Shown here in pieces: positions 1 through 11,835 of a stretch of 54,360 nt of DNA (position 1 is the stretch's first letter; the number at the start of each line of letters is the position of its first letter). The DNA lies in NCBI GenBank assembly GCA_030595325.1, contig JAUVDN010000005.1:1-54360 (forward strand). Reading direction: 5' to 3'. The notes beneath the pieces were generated by a model, which worked only from the letters and a program-made list of their open reading frames with translations, was not told the DNA's origin and ran no database searches. Both the position numbers and the translations under genes were made by a program. The stretch comes from Gammaproteobacteria bacterium. Its GTDB lineage: Bacteria; Pseudomonadota; Gammaproteobacteria; SZUA-229.

Positions 1-247
1 CTACAGTCTATTTATGAGCAAACCCATTCTTGAAAAGTTTCACCTAGATCATATCTGGAGACAGCATACCTAATTGTCCATTGAGTTAGTTTCCCTGTCT
101 GGGCTATTTCCAATGTCTCCTTTGTCGTTATTTTACTCTAATAAGCATATTCCCCAGATGTCCGTTATGTGGAAACGGAAAATTGGTTATAACCTAATTA
201 TCTGATCTTGTTCAAGATTGCAACAATCAATCATTAATACAAAATAA

Positions 248-445
248 TTATATATTTTCCTGTTTCGATTTTTTAGCTGCAATCCTTTCCGCTATCCGTT
301 TTTTAGAACTCTTTAGAATTTCTAACTTTTCATTATCTACTGCATCTCCCCAGCGGATAATCTCTTCTACTGTTCTGCCACAGCCCAAACAAATGTCGTT
401 ATCATCTAGACAACAATTTCTAACACACGGCGACGGCACGTTCAT
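248..445 (-). CDS. DUF1289 domain-containing small protein
   Basis: 65 aa; SPCVRNCCLDDNDICLGCGRTVEEIIRW matches the DUF1289 Cys pattern. Confidence 0.85.
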   Translation of the reverse strand: MNVPSPCVRNCCLDDNDICLGCGRTVEEIIRWGDAVDNEKLEILKSSKKRIAERIAAKKSKQENI

Positions 446-461
446 TGTTTTTTGTCAGAAT

Positions 462-1547
462 TCAACGCACATTATAATAAATTTTTTCTGATATCTCATG
501 CCAGGCAGAGACCTGCTTATAAAATTTATTATACGAGTCATGTATTTTTTGCGCGGCTTTATTTTTAGCCGCTAATTCACTGACAACTTCATTTGATAAT
601 TCTTTAAGTTTTTCTAGCACATCGTCAGGCAGTTTACGCACGTCTACTTTATGCTTATTAACCAACGTATCCAAAGCGGTATTATTTTTAGCTGTGAATT
701 CTAATGACATATCTTGATTTACAACTTTACAAGCATTCTCTACGATAGACTTTAGATCTTTAGGCAAAGCATTAAAGGCCTCTTTATTAATAATTGCTTC
801 TAATGTTGTACCTGGCTCATGCCATCCCGGGTAGTAGTAATATTTTGCTGCTTTGTGCAGCCCAAAAGCCAGATCATTATACGGACCGACCCACTCTGTT
901 GCATCGATGGCACCTGTCTTTAACGAAGTAAACAGTTCACCGCCCGGTAGATTTACCGGCGTACCACCAGCGCGTTTTAACACTTCGCCACCCAAGCCCG
1001 GGATTCGCATTTTTAAACCTTTCAGATCATTAGCGCTATTGATTTCTTTATTAAACCATCCGGCCATCTGCACTGTCGTGTTACCTGCTGCAGCGGGTAT
1101 CACTCCAAATGGTTCGTAAGTCTCACGCCACAGCTCCATACCACCACCGTAATATAACCAGGCGGTCATCTCCTGAGCATTCATGCCAAACGGTACCGTC
1201 GAAAAAAACTGTGCTTCTTCAACTTTGCCTTTCCAGTAATAAGCAGAACCATGCCCTAACTGCGCTGTACCTCGTGATACTGCATCGAATACTTCAAAAG
1301 CTGGGATAAGCTCACCGGCACCATAAACTTTTACTTTGATACGGCCATCAGACATCTCAGTAATTAATTTAGCTAACTGATTTGCACCCGTACCTAATAC
1401 GGGAAAATTTTTGGGCCAGGTAGTTACCATCTTCCATTTTATTTTTGTGTCGGCACTGACAATTGCTGGCGCAGTAACGGCTGAAGCGGCTACCACACCG
1501 ACACTTGCCTGTTTTATAGCTTTATTAATAAAATCACGACGTTTCAT
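462..1547 (-). CDS. TRAP transporter substrate-binding protein (DctP family)
   Basis: Tat-like N-terminus MKRRDFINKA; KWKMVTTWPKNFPVLGTGAN...LKTGAIDATEWVGPYNDLAFGLHKAAKYYYYPGWHEPG is typical of TRAP DctP proteins. Confidence 0.9.
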   Translation of the reverse strand: MKRRDFINKAIKQASVGVVAASAVTAPAIVSADTKIKWKMVTTWPKNFPVLGTGANQLAKLITEMSDGRIKVKVYGAGELIPAFEVFDAVSRGTAQLGHGSAYYWKGKVEEAQFFSTVPFGMNAQEMTAWLYYGGGMELWRETYEPFGVIPAAAGNTTVQMAGWFNKEINSANDLKGLKMRIPGLGGEVLKRAGGTPVNLPGGELFTSLKTGAIDATEWVGPYNDLAFGLHKAAKYYYYPGWHEPGTTLEAIINKEAFNALPKDLKSIVENACKVVNQDMSLEFTAKNNTALDTLVNKHKVDVRKLPDDVLEKLKELSNEVVSELAAKNKAAQKIHDSYNKFYKQVSAWHEISEKIYYNVR

Positions 1548-1591
1548 ACTAGTACCTTACTTACTGATTTGATCTGTTATTTAATTCAAAG

Positions 1592-3868
1592 TTATGCTGG
1601 CGATAGATTGGCATACGCCATAACCAACCACTTGCTACCTTCGTACTCAAAGTTTACCTGGACTCTGGCATGACTGCCGCTGCCTTCAAGATTAGTCACC
1701 ATGCCTTCACCAAACTTTTTATGTACAACACGTTGCCCGACATATACACCGTTTACTGTTTCGGTTGATGCATATGAAGACGTTTTATACTGTGGTGCAG
1801 AAACAGAATGGGAAGCATTATGACTGCCTCTTATCTCATTGAGCAGGTGCTCGGGAATCTCACTGATAAACCGGGATGGTGATGGATATAAATCCTGCCC
1901 ATATAAACGACGGTGTTCTGCCGAACTAACAACCAACTGTTCACGTGCCCGAGTAATACCGACATAACAGAGGCGACGCTCTTCCTCTAACTTACCCTCT
2001 TCTTCTATTGAACGCTGACTAGGAAATAGACCTTCTTCCATTCCAACCATAAACACCATCGGGAACTCTAAACCTTTTGCGCTATGCAGCGTCATCAATT
2101 GCACACAATCATCCCACTCTGCTGCCTGACCTTCCCCTGCTTCTAATGCGGCGTGCGTTAAGAATGCGGTTAGCTCATCCATAGGAACTTCAAGTTCCGC
2201 CTGATCATATTCAAAACTGCGCGCAGCGGTAATTAATTCTTCAATATTTTCGACTCGTGCCTGCGCCTTTTCAGATTTTTCTTTTTCATAATGTTCTATC
2301 AAACCAACATTATGCACAACATGATCGACCTGCTCATATAATTGCATCTCATTACAATCTGCAGCCATGTTTTCGATCAGATCAATAAAACTTTGTAATG
2401 CATTGGATGCACGTGCGGGCAATCCTTTATCCTCGATAATCCGTTTAGACGCTTGCCACATAGGAATATTAAGCTGTTTTGAAAATTCACGAATTTTTTC
2501 AATACTGCGCTCACCGATGCCACGTGTTGGTGTATTAACAACGCGTTCAAAAGAAGCGTCATCGTTTTCATTATCCATTAAGCGCAGATAAGCCAATGCA
2601 TTTTTGATCTCAGCACGTTCAAAGAATCGCATGCCGCCATAGACCCTATAAGGAATGCCTTCGTTGACAAAACGTTCCTCAAAAACACGGGACTGCGCAT
2701 TTGAACGATACAATATAGCGACGTCTGCACGCATATTGCCTAACTCTACAAACTGCTTAATCTTGTCGATTATAAATTTTGCTTCATCACGTTCATCATA
2801 AGCATTGTAAAAAATTATCGGTTCGCCATCCTCACCGCTGCTCCATAATTTCTTACCCATGCGATCTGAATTATTTTCAATCAGTGCATTTGCCGCAGAC
2901 AGTATCGTTGTGGTTGAACGATAATTTTGCTCTAGCCTGATTACCTCTACGGAAGAGTAATCTTTCTGGAAGCGATGGATATTTTCAACTTGCGCACCAC
3001 GCCAGCCATAGATGGCCTGGTCATCATCACCAACGATAAAAACTTTGTTTGATTGTCCCGCTAATAATTGGATAAGGGCATATTGAATCGTATTGGTATC
3101 TTGAAACTCATCGACCAGAATATGCTTAAATCTTTTTTGATAATGCGTCTGCAAGGACTCATTATCTCGAATCAGTTCTAACGTTCGCAGAAGCAACTCA
3201 GCAAAATCAATAACGCCGGCACGTTCACACGCGACTTCATATGCCGTATATATTCTGACCATCTGCTCATAGATAGGGTTGCGAGAGGTATCGATATGCG
3301 AAGGCCGCTTACCCTCGTCTTTGCGCGCATTAATAAACCCTTGCGCCTGTCTTGGCGGCCATTTAGCTTCATCTAGATCTAATGCTTTTAATATCCGGCG
3401 GATCATGCGGTACTGATCATCTGAATCTAGAATCTGAAAACTCTGTGGTAATTTTGCCTCCTTCCAATGATTACGCAGTAATCGGTGAGCAAGGCCATGA
3501 AAGGTGCCGACCCACATGCCAGAGACAGGCAGTGCCTGCAGTTTTTCTACCCGCTCACGCATTTCTGCGGCAGCCTTATTGGTAAACGTTACAGCGAAAA
3601 TATTATAAGGTGAAATACCTTCAACCTGATTCAGCCAGGCTATGCGGTGCACTAATACGCGCGTTTTACCACTACCGGCACCCGCCAAAACCAGCATATG
3701 CCCCAAAGGACCAGTGACTGCCTGACGTTGAGCATCATTTAAATCGTTAAGTATATGTGATACATCTGCTTCAGCTGCATTGTTTATCGTCTGCTGAAAA
3801 ATATTATCAGGGGCTTTGGGCATCGGTTTGTTCGTTACGGGCTGATCTGACATGGGCTGATTTGGCAT
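1592..3868 (-). CDS. uvrD: ATP-dependent DNA helicase UvrD/Rep family
   Basis: 758 aa; GAGSGKTRVLVHRI, VDEFQDTN, GDDDQAIYGWRGA, QNYRST, TLHSAKGLEF, VGITRAREQL. Confidence 0.95.
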   Translation of the reverse strand: MPNQPMSDQPVTNKPMPKAPDNIFQQTINNAAEADVSHILNDLNDAQRQAVTGPLGHMLVLAGAGSGKTRVLVHRIAWLNQVEGISPYNIFAVTFTNKAAAEMRERVEKLQALPVSGMWVGTFHGLAHRLLRNHWKEAKLPQSFQILDSDDQYRMIRRILKALDLDEAKWPPRQAQGFINARKDEGKRPSHIDTSRNPIYEQMVRIYTAYEVACERAGVIDFAELLLRTLELIRDNESLQTHYQKRFKHILVDEFQDTNTIQYALIQLLAGQSNKVFIVGDDDQAIYGWRGAQVENIHRFQKDYSSVEVIRLEQNYRSTTTILSAANALIENNSDRMGKKLWSSGEDGEPIIFYNAYDERDEAKFIIDKIKQFVELGNMRADVAILYRSNAQSRVFEERFVNEGIPYRVYGGMRFFERAEIKNALAYLRLMDNENDDASFERVVNTPTRGIGERSIEKIREFSKQLNIPMWQASKRIIEDKGLPARASNALQSFIDLIENMAADCNEMQLYEQVDHVVHNVGLIEHYEKEKSEKAQARVENIEELITAARSFEYDQAELEVPMDELTAFLTHAALEAGEGQAAEWDDCVQLMTLHSAKGLEFPMVFMVGMEEGLFPSQRSIEEEGKLEEERRLCYVGITRAREQLVVSSAEHRRLYGQDLYPSPSRFISEIPEHLLNEIRGSHNASHSVSAPQYKTSSYASTETVNGVYVGQRVVHKKFGEGMVTNLEGSGSHARVQVNFEYEGSKWLVMAYANLSPA

Positions 3869-4002
3869 ATTTATAATATTTTATTATTATCTTTTACTAT
3901 TACTTCAGGCCTTATTTTTAGACCTTAATAAGGTGTTTTAATGTAACACATCACGCCCATCATGGCTGTATCTGCCTGTCATATTTGATAGCGAGTCACG
4001 CA

Positions 4003-6825
4003 CTAAAAACTGCTTCCTATCCTGAGATAGAACACATCATCACCAATATCATTATCGAAGCCATGCGCATATCCTGCACGGGTGCGCAGGGTCAGGCCAT
4101 AGAAAACATTCACATCGGCTGTCAGCTCTAAACCGGCACTGGAATAATAAGTTTCTGGCAAATCCTGATAAGCACTGCCCGTTTCAGCAAAAACTGTACC
4201 AAACCATTGCATAATGCCTACCGGTGGCGCCATGATGCCCTGCTCTATGCGCTGCAATGGAAAGCGCCACTCACCCGATAATATCTGCGCCCTACGTCCG
4301 CGTAATTCGACTCTGCCTTCTTTATAACCACGCAGCGCATAATTACGTGCATTAAATACTGGTTGGTTATTTGACCCGAAAAATATGCTGACTGCGTCAT
4401 CATTTGAACCTACACCACCCAGTTTAAACAGTCGCGGCTGGCCACTTCCCCAGCCCTGATAAAAACGTAAGGCAATAACATCTTCTCTGCCGACTCGAAT
4501 ATATTGTTTCCAATCCAGCGTATAGACCTGACCGGTAAAATCTGAATTTAACGTATCGCTGTCTTCTGCGACCAATCTTAAATTCATGCCATCATTGAGA
4601 CTTATAGATAAGGGATTCAGGTCAGCAGAATTATATAACCAGGCGACTCCAAGCAAGTGATCTTCAAAATCATCCAAAGGCACAGCACCTACCGCTAATT
4701 CATCATCTTCTGCTTTATCATAAACAACACTGAATAATAGATTAGATTGTTGCTGCAGATAATTATCAGGAAATGCGACAACTGTACTTACGATACTACG
4801 ATTAAACACCCGGTCGACATCATCATTCGAATCAATAATAATTTCATTTAACTTTACTGCGGAAAGATAAAGTCGATCCGCATAGGTATAACTTAACTGT
4901 CCGGCTGGTTTTTCTAATTTAAAATCGTAAGTAGCGGTAAGCGAATAATTATGTATGCCCAGCGCGTCAGCACCTGTTGTTGTTAATCCAAATTCAGATC
5001 GTTGCTCACTGAAAGCCAGTGACGGAAACCACCAACGAGGGTACATATTTGAGAATGCAGAGTAATCACTTTGTTTATGTGCAGAGACGCTATAGTTTAT
5101 AGCCTGCAGATGATTATCTTTTAATGGTGTCGAAGCGATAACCGCAGAATCATTCAACTTGTAAATAGCATAACCTTCTGCGCTATAGCCTACATAGTAA
5201 ACAGCACCATTATCTTTTACCTGACTAGATTGAAAGGCACCGCCTAAAACATTGCTAATTTTAACTATTCTTTCTGTCTTATTACTATAACGGTGAAGAT
5301 TATAAACACCTTCACTTTCCATAGAGAAAATTATATCGCCGCCTGAACTGTATTGCGGGTATGCGGCGATGCTCACGCCAGTAGTTATTTTTTCCCAGAC
5401 TTTTTCAACCAAACTATATTCTTCAATATTCCAACCATCACCTTTTCGCCACACTGATGCCACAATCGATTCACCGTCAGGCGACACATCAATCTGCCCT
5501 ATTATTTGATCTTTATCTGCTTGCCACAGTATCTCCTGCAGCAGGCCCTGACTGTTCAGAAGATGTAATTCAAAATAAGTTTTATCATGATGCACCGCAA
5601 ATATATCTTTTCCATCCGGGTGCCAGCTGGCATAAAGATAACGACCGCATTTGGTTATACGTTTCAACTTATTTAAATTATTATCGACTATATAAATATC
5701 TTTAAATATTGTGTAGTTGTTACAATATTCATCCTGAGCGATTAAAATCCCCGAGACCGCATGCACATCGATATCAGCTGCTCCATTAATCTCCAACTCT
5801 TTGCTATCCCCTGTTGAATCCAACCAAATCAAACTTGCTCGTTTATAACCGTTATTACGCACGTAATAAACCTCATCGCCATGCACTGTCGATATAGCAC
5901 GTACTGAATCGGTCCTGTAAGCATGCTCTGAAATCTGACTGCCAGCTTTTATACCCTTAAATTTTATTTCTTCAATTTTCGGTTGAAATCTGCTTGTTAA
6001 CCACTGCGTGTATTCTTTCCACAAATCACTCATATCCCTATCAAATGAGTTTTCTGCATTTGTGTTAATAAAAAATGGCAGAAGATTATCGCTATAATTC
6101 TCAACCCACTGATACATTTTTTCTTCGCCATATTGCTCCGCCAGAAAAATCATAAAATACACGCCATACAAATAACGCGTGGTACCCGCTGGCCAGGTAC
6201 TTACAGGAAGATTTACATGTGCAATTGGCTGTAGACCATTAGCCAATTCTTCCCTCATCATCGACTTGAACATTGCACTCTGACCCCGGCCAACGCCGCG
6301 ATCAATATAAGTCTCTTTGTAGGTAGCTAACCCTTCTGTGACCCATGCTGGTTGAAACACGTTGGGAAAGAGCAAGAAGAAACGGCCGAATATCTTTCTC
6401 AAGTATTCTGGTGAACCAGAACTCTTATCGAGATGAATGATATGTGTGTATTCATGAATAATTAACGTAGATAACCAGTCATCAAAATCTTCCAGCGTAT
6501 TGACACTGCTAGGCGGCGCTAAAAATAGAACAGTATGATTAAAATAGATTGGTGAAGCGAAACCGTTGGGGCGATCTGTCTCATCACTAATAACGATATG
6601 TGTTTTTTCAACTGGCTGCCAGTTAAGTTCAACCGAAAGTGTTTTATGGGCAACTTCTGCTATTGCGGCAGCTCTTTCGGCAAGCTGCTTATTGCCATCG
6701 GCATAATGAACAAACAGGTGGTCACTTTCTATTGTTTTCCAGTCCAGACCAGGGTCGACAGCGAAAGCCTTATTGCTAAAGAAAACACAACAACAGATAA
6801 AAACGATAAGTTGACGTCTTATCAT
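4003..6825 (-). CDS. Secreted gluzincin-type peptidase MA-like domain + TolB/WD40-like propeller + C-terminal beta-barrel-like region
   Basis: Signal peptide; HEYTH zinc motif followed by WVTEGLAT; repeated propeller-like segments; C-terminus ends in ..YLRIGSSF, an outer-membrane-protein-like terminal Phe. Confidence 0.7.
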   Translation of the reverse strand: MIRRQLIVFICCCVFFSNKAFAVDPGLDWKTIESDHLFVHYADGNKQLAERAAAIAEVAHKTLSVELNWQPVEKTHIVISDETDRPNGFASPIYFNHTVLFLAPPSSVNTLEDFDDWLSTLIIHEYTHIIHLDKSSGSPEYLRKIFGRFFLLFPNVFQPAWVTEGLATYKETYIDRGVGRGQSAMFKSMMREELANGLQPIAHVNLPVSTWPAGTTRYLYGVYFMIFLAEQYGEEKMYQWVENYSDNLLPFFINTNAENSFDRDMSDLWKEYTQWLTSRFQPKIEEIKFKGIKAGSQISEHAYRTDSVRAISTVHGDEVYYVRNNGYKRASLIWLDSTGDSKELEINGAADIDVHAVSGILIAQDEYCNNYTIFKDIYIVDNNLNKLKRITKCGRYLYASWHPDGKDIFAVHHDKTYFELHLLNSQGLLQEILWQADKDQIIGQIDVSPDGESIVASVWRKGDGWNIEEYSLVEKVWEKITTGVSIAAYPQYSSGGDIIFSMESEGVYNLHRYSNKTERIVKISNVLGGAFQSSQVKDNGAVYYVGYSAEGYAIYKLNDSAVIASTPLKDNHLQAINYSVSAHKQSDYSAFSNMYPRWWFPSLAFSEQRSEFGLTTTGADALGIHNYSLTATYDFKLEKPAGQLSYTYADRLYLSAVKLNEIIIDSNDDVDRVFNRSIVSTVVAFPDNYLQQQSNLLFSVVYDKAEDDELAVGAVPLDDFEDHLLGVAWLYNSADLNPLSISLNDGMNLRLVAEDSDTLNSDFTGQVYTLDWKQYIRVGREDVIALRFYQGWGSGQPRLFKLGGVGSNDDAVSIFFGSNNQPVFNARNYALRGYKEGRVELRGRRAQILSGEWRFPLQRIEQGIMAPPVGIMQWFGTVFAETGSAYQDLPETYYSSAGLELTADVNVFYGLTLRTRAGYAHGFDNDIGDDVFYLRIGSSF

Positions 6826-6847
6826 AAACGTCCTTATTGTTTCCTTG

Positions 6848-8506
6848 TTACCTTCTTAAGCCAAAAGCAATAAAAATGAACCCGGTTAACGCGGTCGCCC
6901 AGGACATAGGTGGCGCACCAAATATTGGCGCCACATCTGACAGTGCATAGATAACAGATGCGACAACCAGAATACTGCAGCCAACGATCACTGTTAAGCT
7001 TCGCTGGTGGTTATGATTTATATCTTCTCGTATCTTATGTATTTCACTCACCTGTTTTAGATGATACTCGCCGTCGGCATAGGCTTTTAAACTTTTATAG
7101 ACCAGCCCCGGCATCTCTGGCATTTTTTCTATCAGGTAAGGCAGGTCATCTTTCAAATTGCGCATCATGGCGCCTACGCCGACCTGTTCCTTCATCCAGT
7201 TTTCTAAAAATGGTTTTGCCGTTTTCCATAAATCCAGATCAGGGTATAACTGACGGCCAAGGCCCTCGATGTTTAACAAGGTTTTTTGCAACAAGACAAG
7301 TTGCGGTTGAACTTCCATATTAAACCGGCGAGCGGTCTGAAATAAGCGAAGTAATAACTGACCGAAAGAAATTTCTTTTAACGGTTTTTCAAATATAGGT
7401 TCGCAGACACTTCGTATGGCTGACTCAAATTCATCAACCCGTGTATGTGAAGGCACCCAGCCCGATTCCACGTGCAGCTTTGCAACCTTGTAATAATCAC
7501 GTTGGAAGAAAGCCAGAAAATTTTCTGCTAGATATCGCTTATCTGTCTGACTTAATGTGCCCATGATGCCAAAATCTACCGCAACATATTTTGGACTTGC
7601 AGGTTTCTCTGTATCAACAAAGATGTTGCCCGGGTGCATATCAGCATGGAAAAAATTATGACTGAAGACCTGCGTAAAGAATATTTCAACGCCCAATGCT
7701 GCTAGTCGCTCCATATCCGTTCCCTGTTCTTTCAGGGCATCTATATCGCGGATTGGTGTGCCGTACACTCGCTCCATGACCAGTACATTTTTACGCACGA
7801 AATCCCAATGAATCGCTGGCACATATAAATCGCTGGAACCTTCAAAATTTCTTCTTAACTGACTTGCGTTTGCTGCCTCACGCAGAAGATCTAGTTCATC
7901 CAGAATAGTTTTTTCGTATTCCTTGATGACTTCGACAGGGCGCAGTCGACGAAGCTGCGATGAGTATTTAGCTGCCAGCTCCGCGATAATGTATAACAAA
8001 GAGATATCACGTTTGATAACGGGCATGATATCTGGACGTAAAACTTTGACAATTACATCTTCGCCTGTTTTTAAAACGGCTGCGTGTACTTGCGCAACGG
8101 AGGCCGAAGCCAATGGCACCTCTTCAAATGATTCAAACAGGTTCTCTATCGAATCACCATAAGCTTTTTCAATTATGTCTATCGCTTGCTGACTCGGAAA
8201 TACAGGCACGTTATCCTGCAATCTCTGTAACTCGTCCGCGATGTCATCCGCCAACAAATCTCGTCTGGTCGAAAGCATCTGTCCAAATTTGATAAAAACA
8301 GGACCAAGATCTTCCAGCGCTTCACGCATACGCTCAGCACGTGGTTTACGTTTACGCCGAAACCAGTTCCATGGAAATATATAAATGATAAAACGAAAAG
8401 GTCGAAGCAGGTGAGTTGTAAAAACGATATCATCAAGGCCGTGTAGCATTAACACCCAGTTAATGCGTAACATTCGAATAAATTGTCCCGGCGTCAGTAT
8501 TGGCAT
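6848..8506 (-). CDS. ubiB: Ubiquinone biosynthesis regulatory protein kinase UbiB
   Basis: ABC1/ADCK family: [55 protein letters not shown]; two C-terminal TM segments. Confidence 0.95.
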   Translation of the reverse strand: MPILTPGQFIRMLRINWVLMLHGLDDIVFTTHLLRPFRFIIYIFPWNWFRRKRKPRAERMREALEDLGPVFIKFGQMLSTRRDLLADDIADELQRLQDNVPVFPSQQAIDIIEKAYGDSIENLFESFEEVPLASASVAQVHAAVLKTGEDVIVKVLRPDIMPVIKRDISLLYIIAELAAKYSSQLRRLRPVEVIKEYEKTILDELDLLREAANASQLRRNFEGSSDLYVPAIHWDFVRKNVLVMERVYGTPIRDIDALKEQGTDMERLAALGVEIFFTQVFSHNFFHADMHPGNIFVDTEKPASPKYVAVDFGIMGTLSQTDKRYLAENFLAFFQRDYYKVAKLHVESGWVPSHTRVDEFESAIRSVCEPIFEKPLKEISFGQLLLRLFQTARRFNMEVQPQLVLLQKTLLNIEGLGRQLYPDLDLWKTAKPFLENWMKEQVGVGAMMRNLKDDLPYLIEKMPEMPGLVYKSLKAYADGEYHLKQVSEIHKIREDINHNHQRSLTVIVGCSILVVASVIYALSDVAPIFGAPPMSWATALTGFIFIAFGLRR

Positions 8507-8539
8507 TGGTTAATCACATTAATTATAAAATTCAGAATA

Positions 8540-9127
8540 TTATTTTGTCAGTAAATCTATTTTTGCTTGTAAACGATCGACGTCATTTCTTAGCTTATCA
8601 ACTGTCTCATAAAAAATATTTAGTTCAGTCTCTGTAACCACATCCCGACTCTCTTCCTGCAGATATTCACTTACACTCATCGAGATAGATTTAATCGTAT
8701 CCAATCCCCAGCGACTTATATCTTTACCGGATTGATGCAACTGATAAGAGACGCTATCCCCAAATATACTTGCCAATGGCTCTGACCAATCGATGTCCAT
8801 CTGTGAAAAAACATTTTTAAATTGATGGCCTAATCGCGTATCACCGGTTATTTCAACTTCGCCTTTTAACAGCATGTTAGCGGCATTTGAAACCAGGCCC
8901 ATCTTAAATAATGAAATAGGTGTGCCACGTAAAATCGTATCAACAGAACCATCATGCTCAGTACTCACCTGAATACCGCGCGCACCGGGAAACATATAAA
9001 GCTCTCTATTAACACCGGTAATTTCAAGCTTGACTACCTTGCCTTCAAAAACTGCCAGCTTGTTTAATAGCTCAGGATCTAATGCAAGATAACGGTTGAT
9101 GACCGTTTCAAACATCAACATGGGCAA
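8540..9127 (-). CDS. ubiJ: Ubiquinone biosynthesis accessory factor UbiJ (SCP2 domain)
   Basis: SCP2-like sequence, position between ubiE and ubiB, C-terminal coiled coil. Confidence 0.88.
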   Translation of the reverse strand: MPMLMFETVINRYLALDPELLNKLAVFEGKVVKLEITGVNRELYMFPGARGIQVSTEHDGSVDTILRGTPISLFKMGLVSNAANMLLKGEVEITGDTRLGHQFKNVFSQMDIDWSEPLASIFGDSVSYQLHQSGKDISRWGLDTIKSISMSVSEYLQEESRDVVTETELNIFYETVDKLRNDVDRLQAKIDLLTK

Positions 9128-9175
9128 GTATCATCATTGGTAATAATTAGCATAGGTCACAATGTCATTGCGCCG

Positions 9176-9922
9176 CTATAATTTAAATCCTTTATGCAGC
9201 GCGACGATTCCGCCTGTCATATTATGATAGGTACAGCGTTCAAAGCCTGCTTCGATCATCATCTGCTTTAAGGTTTCCTGATCTGGATGCATACGTATTG
9301 ATTCCGCCAGATAACGATAACTTTCTTCATCATTTGCAATCAGCTTACCCATCTTCGGCAAGATATTAAATGAGTAAAAATCATAAACTTTATCCAGCCC
9401 AGGAACTACAGGTTTAGAAAACTCTAAAATCAATAAACGGCCGCCGGGTTTTAACACTCGATACATCGATTGCAACGCTGCAAGCTGATGCGTTACATTA
9501 CGCAGACCGAAAGCTATAGTGATGCAATGAAAACTGTTATCTTCGAAAGGCAGATCTTCTGCATTCGCTTCAACAAAATCGATGTTGCCAGCATATCCTT
9601 TATCAAGCAGGCGTTTACGCCCCTCTTCCAACATAGAAGCGTTAATATCAGAAATAATAACTTTTCCTGTAGGGCCTACCTGATGTGACATCTGCATGGT
9701 CAAGTCACCGGTACCACCAGCAACATCTAAGGCCATATCTCCCGGCTTCAGCCCGGTGTGCTGCATGGCAATTTTTTTCCATAGTCGATGAATGCCGAAA
9801 GACATGACGTCGTTCATGATGTCATATTTACTGGCTACCGCATCAAATACGCCGCCGACTAATCCTTCTTTGGCATTTTCATCAACCGTCTTGTAACCGA
9901 AATGTGTTTCTTTTTTTGTCAT
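9176..9922 (-). CDS. ubiE: Ubiquinone/menaquinone methyltransferase UbiE
   Basis: [62 protein letters not shown]. Confidence 0.96.
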   Translation of the reverse strand: MTKKETHFGYKTVDENAKEGLVGGVFDAVASKYDIMNDVMSFGIHRLWKKIAMQHTGLKPGDMALDVAGGTGDLTMQMSHQVGPTGKVIISDINASMLEEGRKRLLDKGYAGNIDFVEANAEDLPFEDNSFHCITIAFGLRNVTHQLAALQSMYRVLKPGGRLLILEFSKPVVPGLDKVYDFYSFNILPKMGKLIANDEESYRYLAESIRMHPDQETLKQMMIEAGFERCTYHNMTGGIVALHKGFKL

Positions 9923-9976
9923 GTTATTTCTTTAAACTAACTGATATATTTGGACAACCGAATTACTAACTTGCTT

Positions 9977-10336
9977 CTAATCTATCTCTCTACGCTTATG
10001 ACCTGCAGCTTTTAAACGGTCTAAATAATCTTGCCATTTTTCTTCATATGTATTGCCAAGCTCATACAGGTAATCCCAGGTATACAGGCCTGTATCATGT
10101 TTGTCATCGAAGACAAATTTCAACGCGTAATTACCCTGCGGCTCTATCGCATCAATAGTAACTTCTTCTTTATTTAATTGCAGAATTTCCTGACCAGGCC
10201 CATGACCGGTTACTTCCGCAGATGGCGAGTACACGCGTAAATATTCACACGGTAATTGATGCACTGCACCATCTTCATACTCCACCTCTAATACTCTACT
10301 TTTCTGATGCAAATTAATGTTTACTGGTTTTGACAT
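9977..10336 (-). CDS. DUF971 / gamma-butyrobetaine hydroxylase N-terminal-like domain protein
   Basis: LRVYSPSAEVTGHGPGQEIL...YALKFVFDDKHDTGLYTWDYLYELG. Confidence 0.88.
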   Translation of the reverse strand: MSKPVNINLHQKSRVLEVEYEDGAVHQLPCEYLRVYSPSAEVTGHGPGQEILQLNKEEVTIDAIEPQGNYALKFVFDDKHDTGLYTWDYLYELGNTYEEKWQDYLDRLKAAGHKRREID

Positions 10337-10416
10337 AATATTTCTCTTTAGTACAGTTCTTAACGTACTGGATTTATATTTTGTATATACATAAAACGCC
10401 TAAAATAAATGCGTCG

Positions 10417-11748
10417 TTACAATATATATCGACTTAAATCTTCATCTCTAACCAATTCGGTCAAACTATTATCTACATAGTCCTCATCAATCGTTATTGA
10501 CTCACCGCTTTTATCCGGCGCTGAAAATGAAATCTCTTCTAACAAACGCTCCATAATAGTGTGCAGTCGACGCGCACCAATATTTTCTGCACTTTCATTT
10601 ACATCAAACGCTGATTTTGCAATCTTCTTCACGCCATCTTCTGTAAACTCAATAGTCAGTCCTTCAGTCTTCATCAACGCTTTGTACTGTACAGTTAATG
10701 CGGCGTCCGGCTCAGTCAATATGCGTTCAAAATCTTCTGCATTCAGTGCCGACAATTCAACACGAATGGGCAATCGTCCCTGCAATTCTGGAATGAGATC
10801 ACTCGGCTTAGTTAAATGAAAAGCGCCAGATGCAATAAATAAAATATGGTCTGTTTTCACCATGCCGTATTTAGTTGTGACCGTACAACCTTCAACCAAT
10901 GGTAGTAAATCACGCTGCACACCCTCACGTGAGACATCAGCGCCACCGCCACTTTCTGCACGTTTGGCTACTTTGTCTATCTCATCGATAAAAACGATGC
11001 CATTTTGCTCGGCGTTTTCAACTGCTTTAGCTTTAATCTCATCTTCTTTAAGCAGTTTTCCCGCTTCTTCATCAAGGATGATTTTGCGCGCTTTATCAAT
11101 TTTTAGCTTACTGACTTTCTTCTTGTCACTTCCCATGTTCTGAAATAGGCCCTGCAACTGGGACGTCATATCTTCCATGCCTGGTGGCGCCATAATCTCC
11201 ACACCTACAGGAGTTGCCGCTACTTCCATCTCAATCTCTTTGTCATCCAATTCGCCATTACGCAGTTTTTCTCTGAATTTCTGCCGCGTGGAACTATCTT
11301 TATCTTCTTCCGGCTCACCAAATTCATTTCTAGCCGGTGGTAATAATGCGTTTAAAATGCGCTCTTCTGCCGCCTGCTCCGCTAAATGTCGGACTTTCGC
11401 CATTTCTTGTTCACGCGTTGTTTTAATCGACATGTCTACAAGATCGCGGATAATGGTATCAACTTCGCGGCCAACATAGCCAACTTCAGTAAACTTAGTC
11501 GCTTCAACCTTTACAAATGGTGCATTGGCCAGGTGCGCCAATCTGCGTGCAATTTCTGTTTTACCCACACCCGTCGGACCAATCATTAAGATATTTTTAG
11601 GGGTGATCTCATTACGTAATTCTTCACCGACCTGCATACGGCGCCAGCGGTTACGTAATGCGATAGCTACTGCACGCTTGGCATCATTCTGGCCAATGAT
11701 GTGCTTATCTAATTCCTGGACTATTTCACGGGGCGTCATTTCAGACAT
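10417..11748 (-). CDS. hslU: ATP-dependent protease ATPase subunit HslU
   Basis: [55 protein letters not shown]-terminal LSRYIL. Confidence 0.97.
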   Translation of the reverse strand: MSEMTPREIVQELDKHIIGQNDAKRAVAIALRNRWRRMQVGEELRNEITPKNILMIGPTGVGKTEIARRLAHLANAPFVKVEATKFTEVGYVGREVDTIIRDLVDMSIKTTREQEMAKVRHLAEQAAEERILNALLPPARNEFGEPEEDKDSSTRQKFREKLRNGELDDKEIEMEVAATPVGVEIMAPPGMEDMTSQLQGLFQNMGSDKKKVSKLKIDKARKIILDEEAGKLLKEDEIKAKAVENAEQNGIVFIDEIDKVAKRAESGGGADVSREGVQRDLLPLVEGCTVTTKYGMVKTDHILFIASGAFHLTKPSDLIPELQGRLPIRVELSALNAEDFERILTEPDAALTVQYKALMKTEGLTIEFTEDGVKKIAKSAFDVNESAENIGARRLHTIMERLLEEISFSAPDKSGESITIDEDYVDNSLTELVRDEDLSRYIL

Positions 11749-11835
11749 ATAACTAAAACCTTCTATAAAATTCTTTAAAGTGTTGCTAAAAACTTCGAAA
11801 AGTAACGATATTATTGCTACTGTTTAATATGTTAT

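Noticed and set aside
853-1309. Plus-strand ORFs 853-1119 and 1109-1309
   Set aside because: Antisense to the TRAP substrate-binding protein with no recognisable domains; same judgement applied to other antisense ORFs lying inside uvrD, hslU, ubiB, lysA, argH, gyrB, dnaA, soeA etc.
10559-11752. Series of long plus-strand ORFs opposite hslU
   Set aside because: Ser/Arg/Leu-rich antisense frames mirroring a highly conserved coding gene; typical shadow ORFs.
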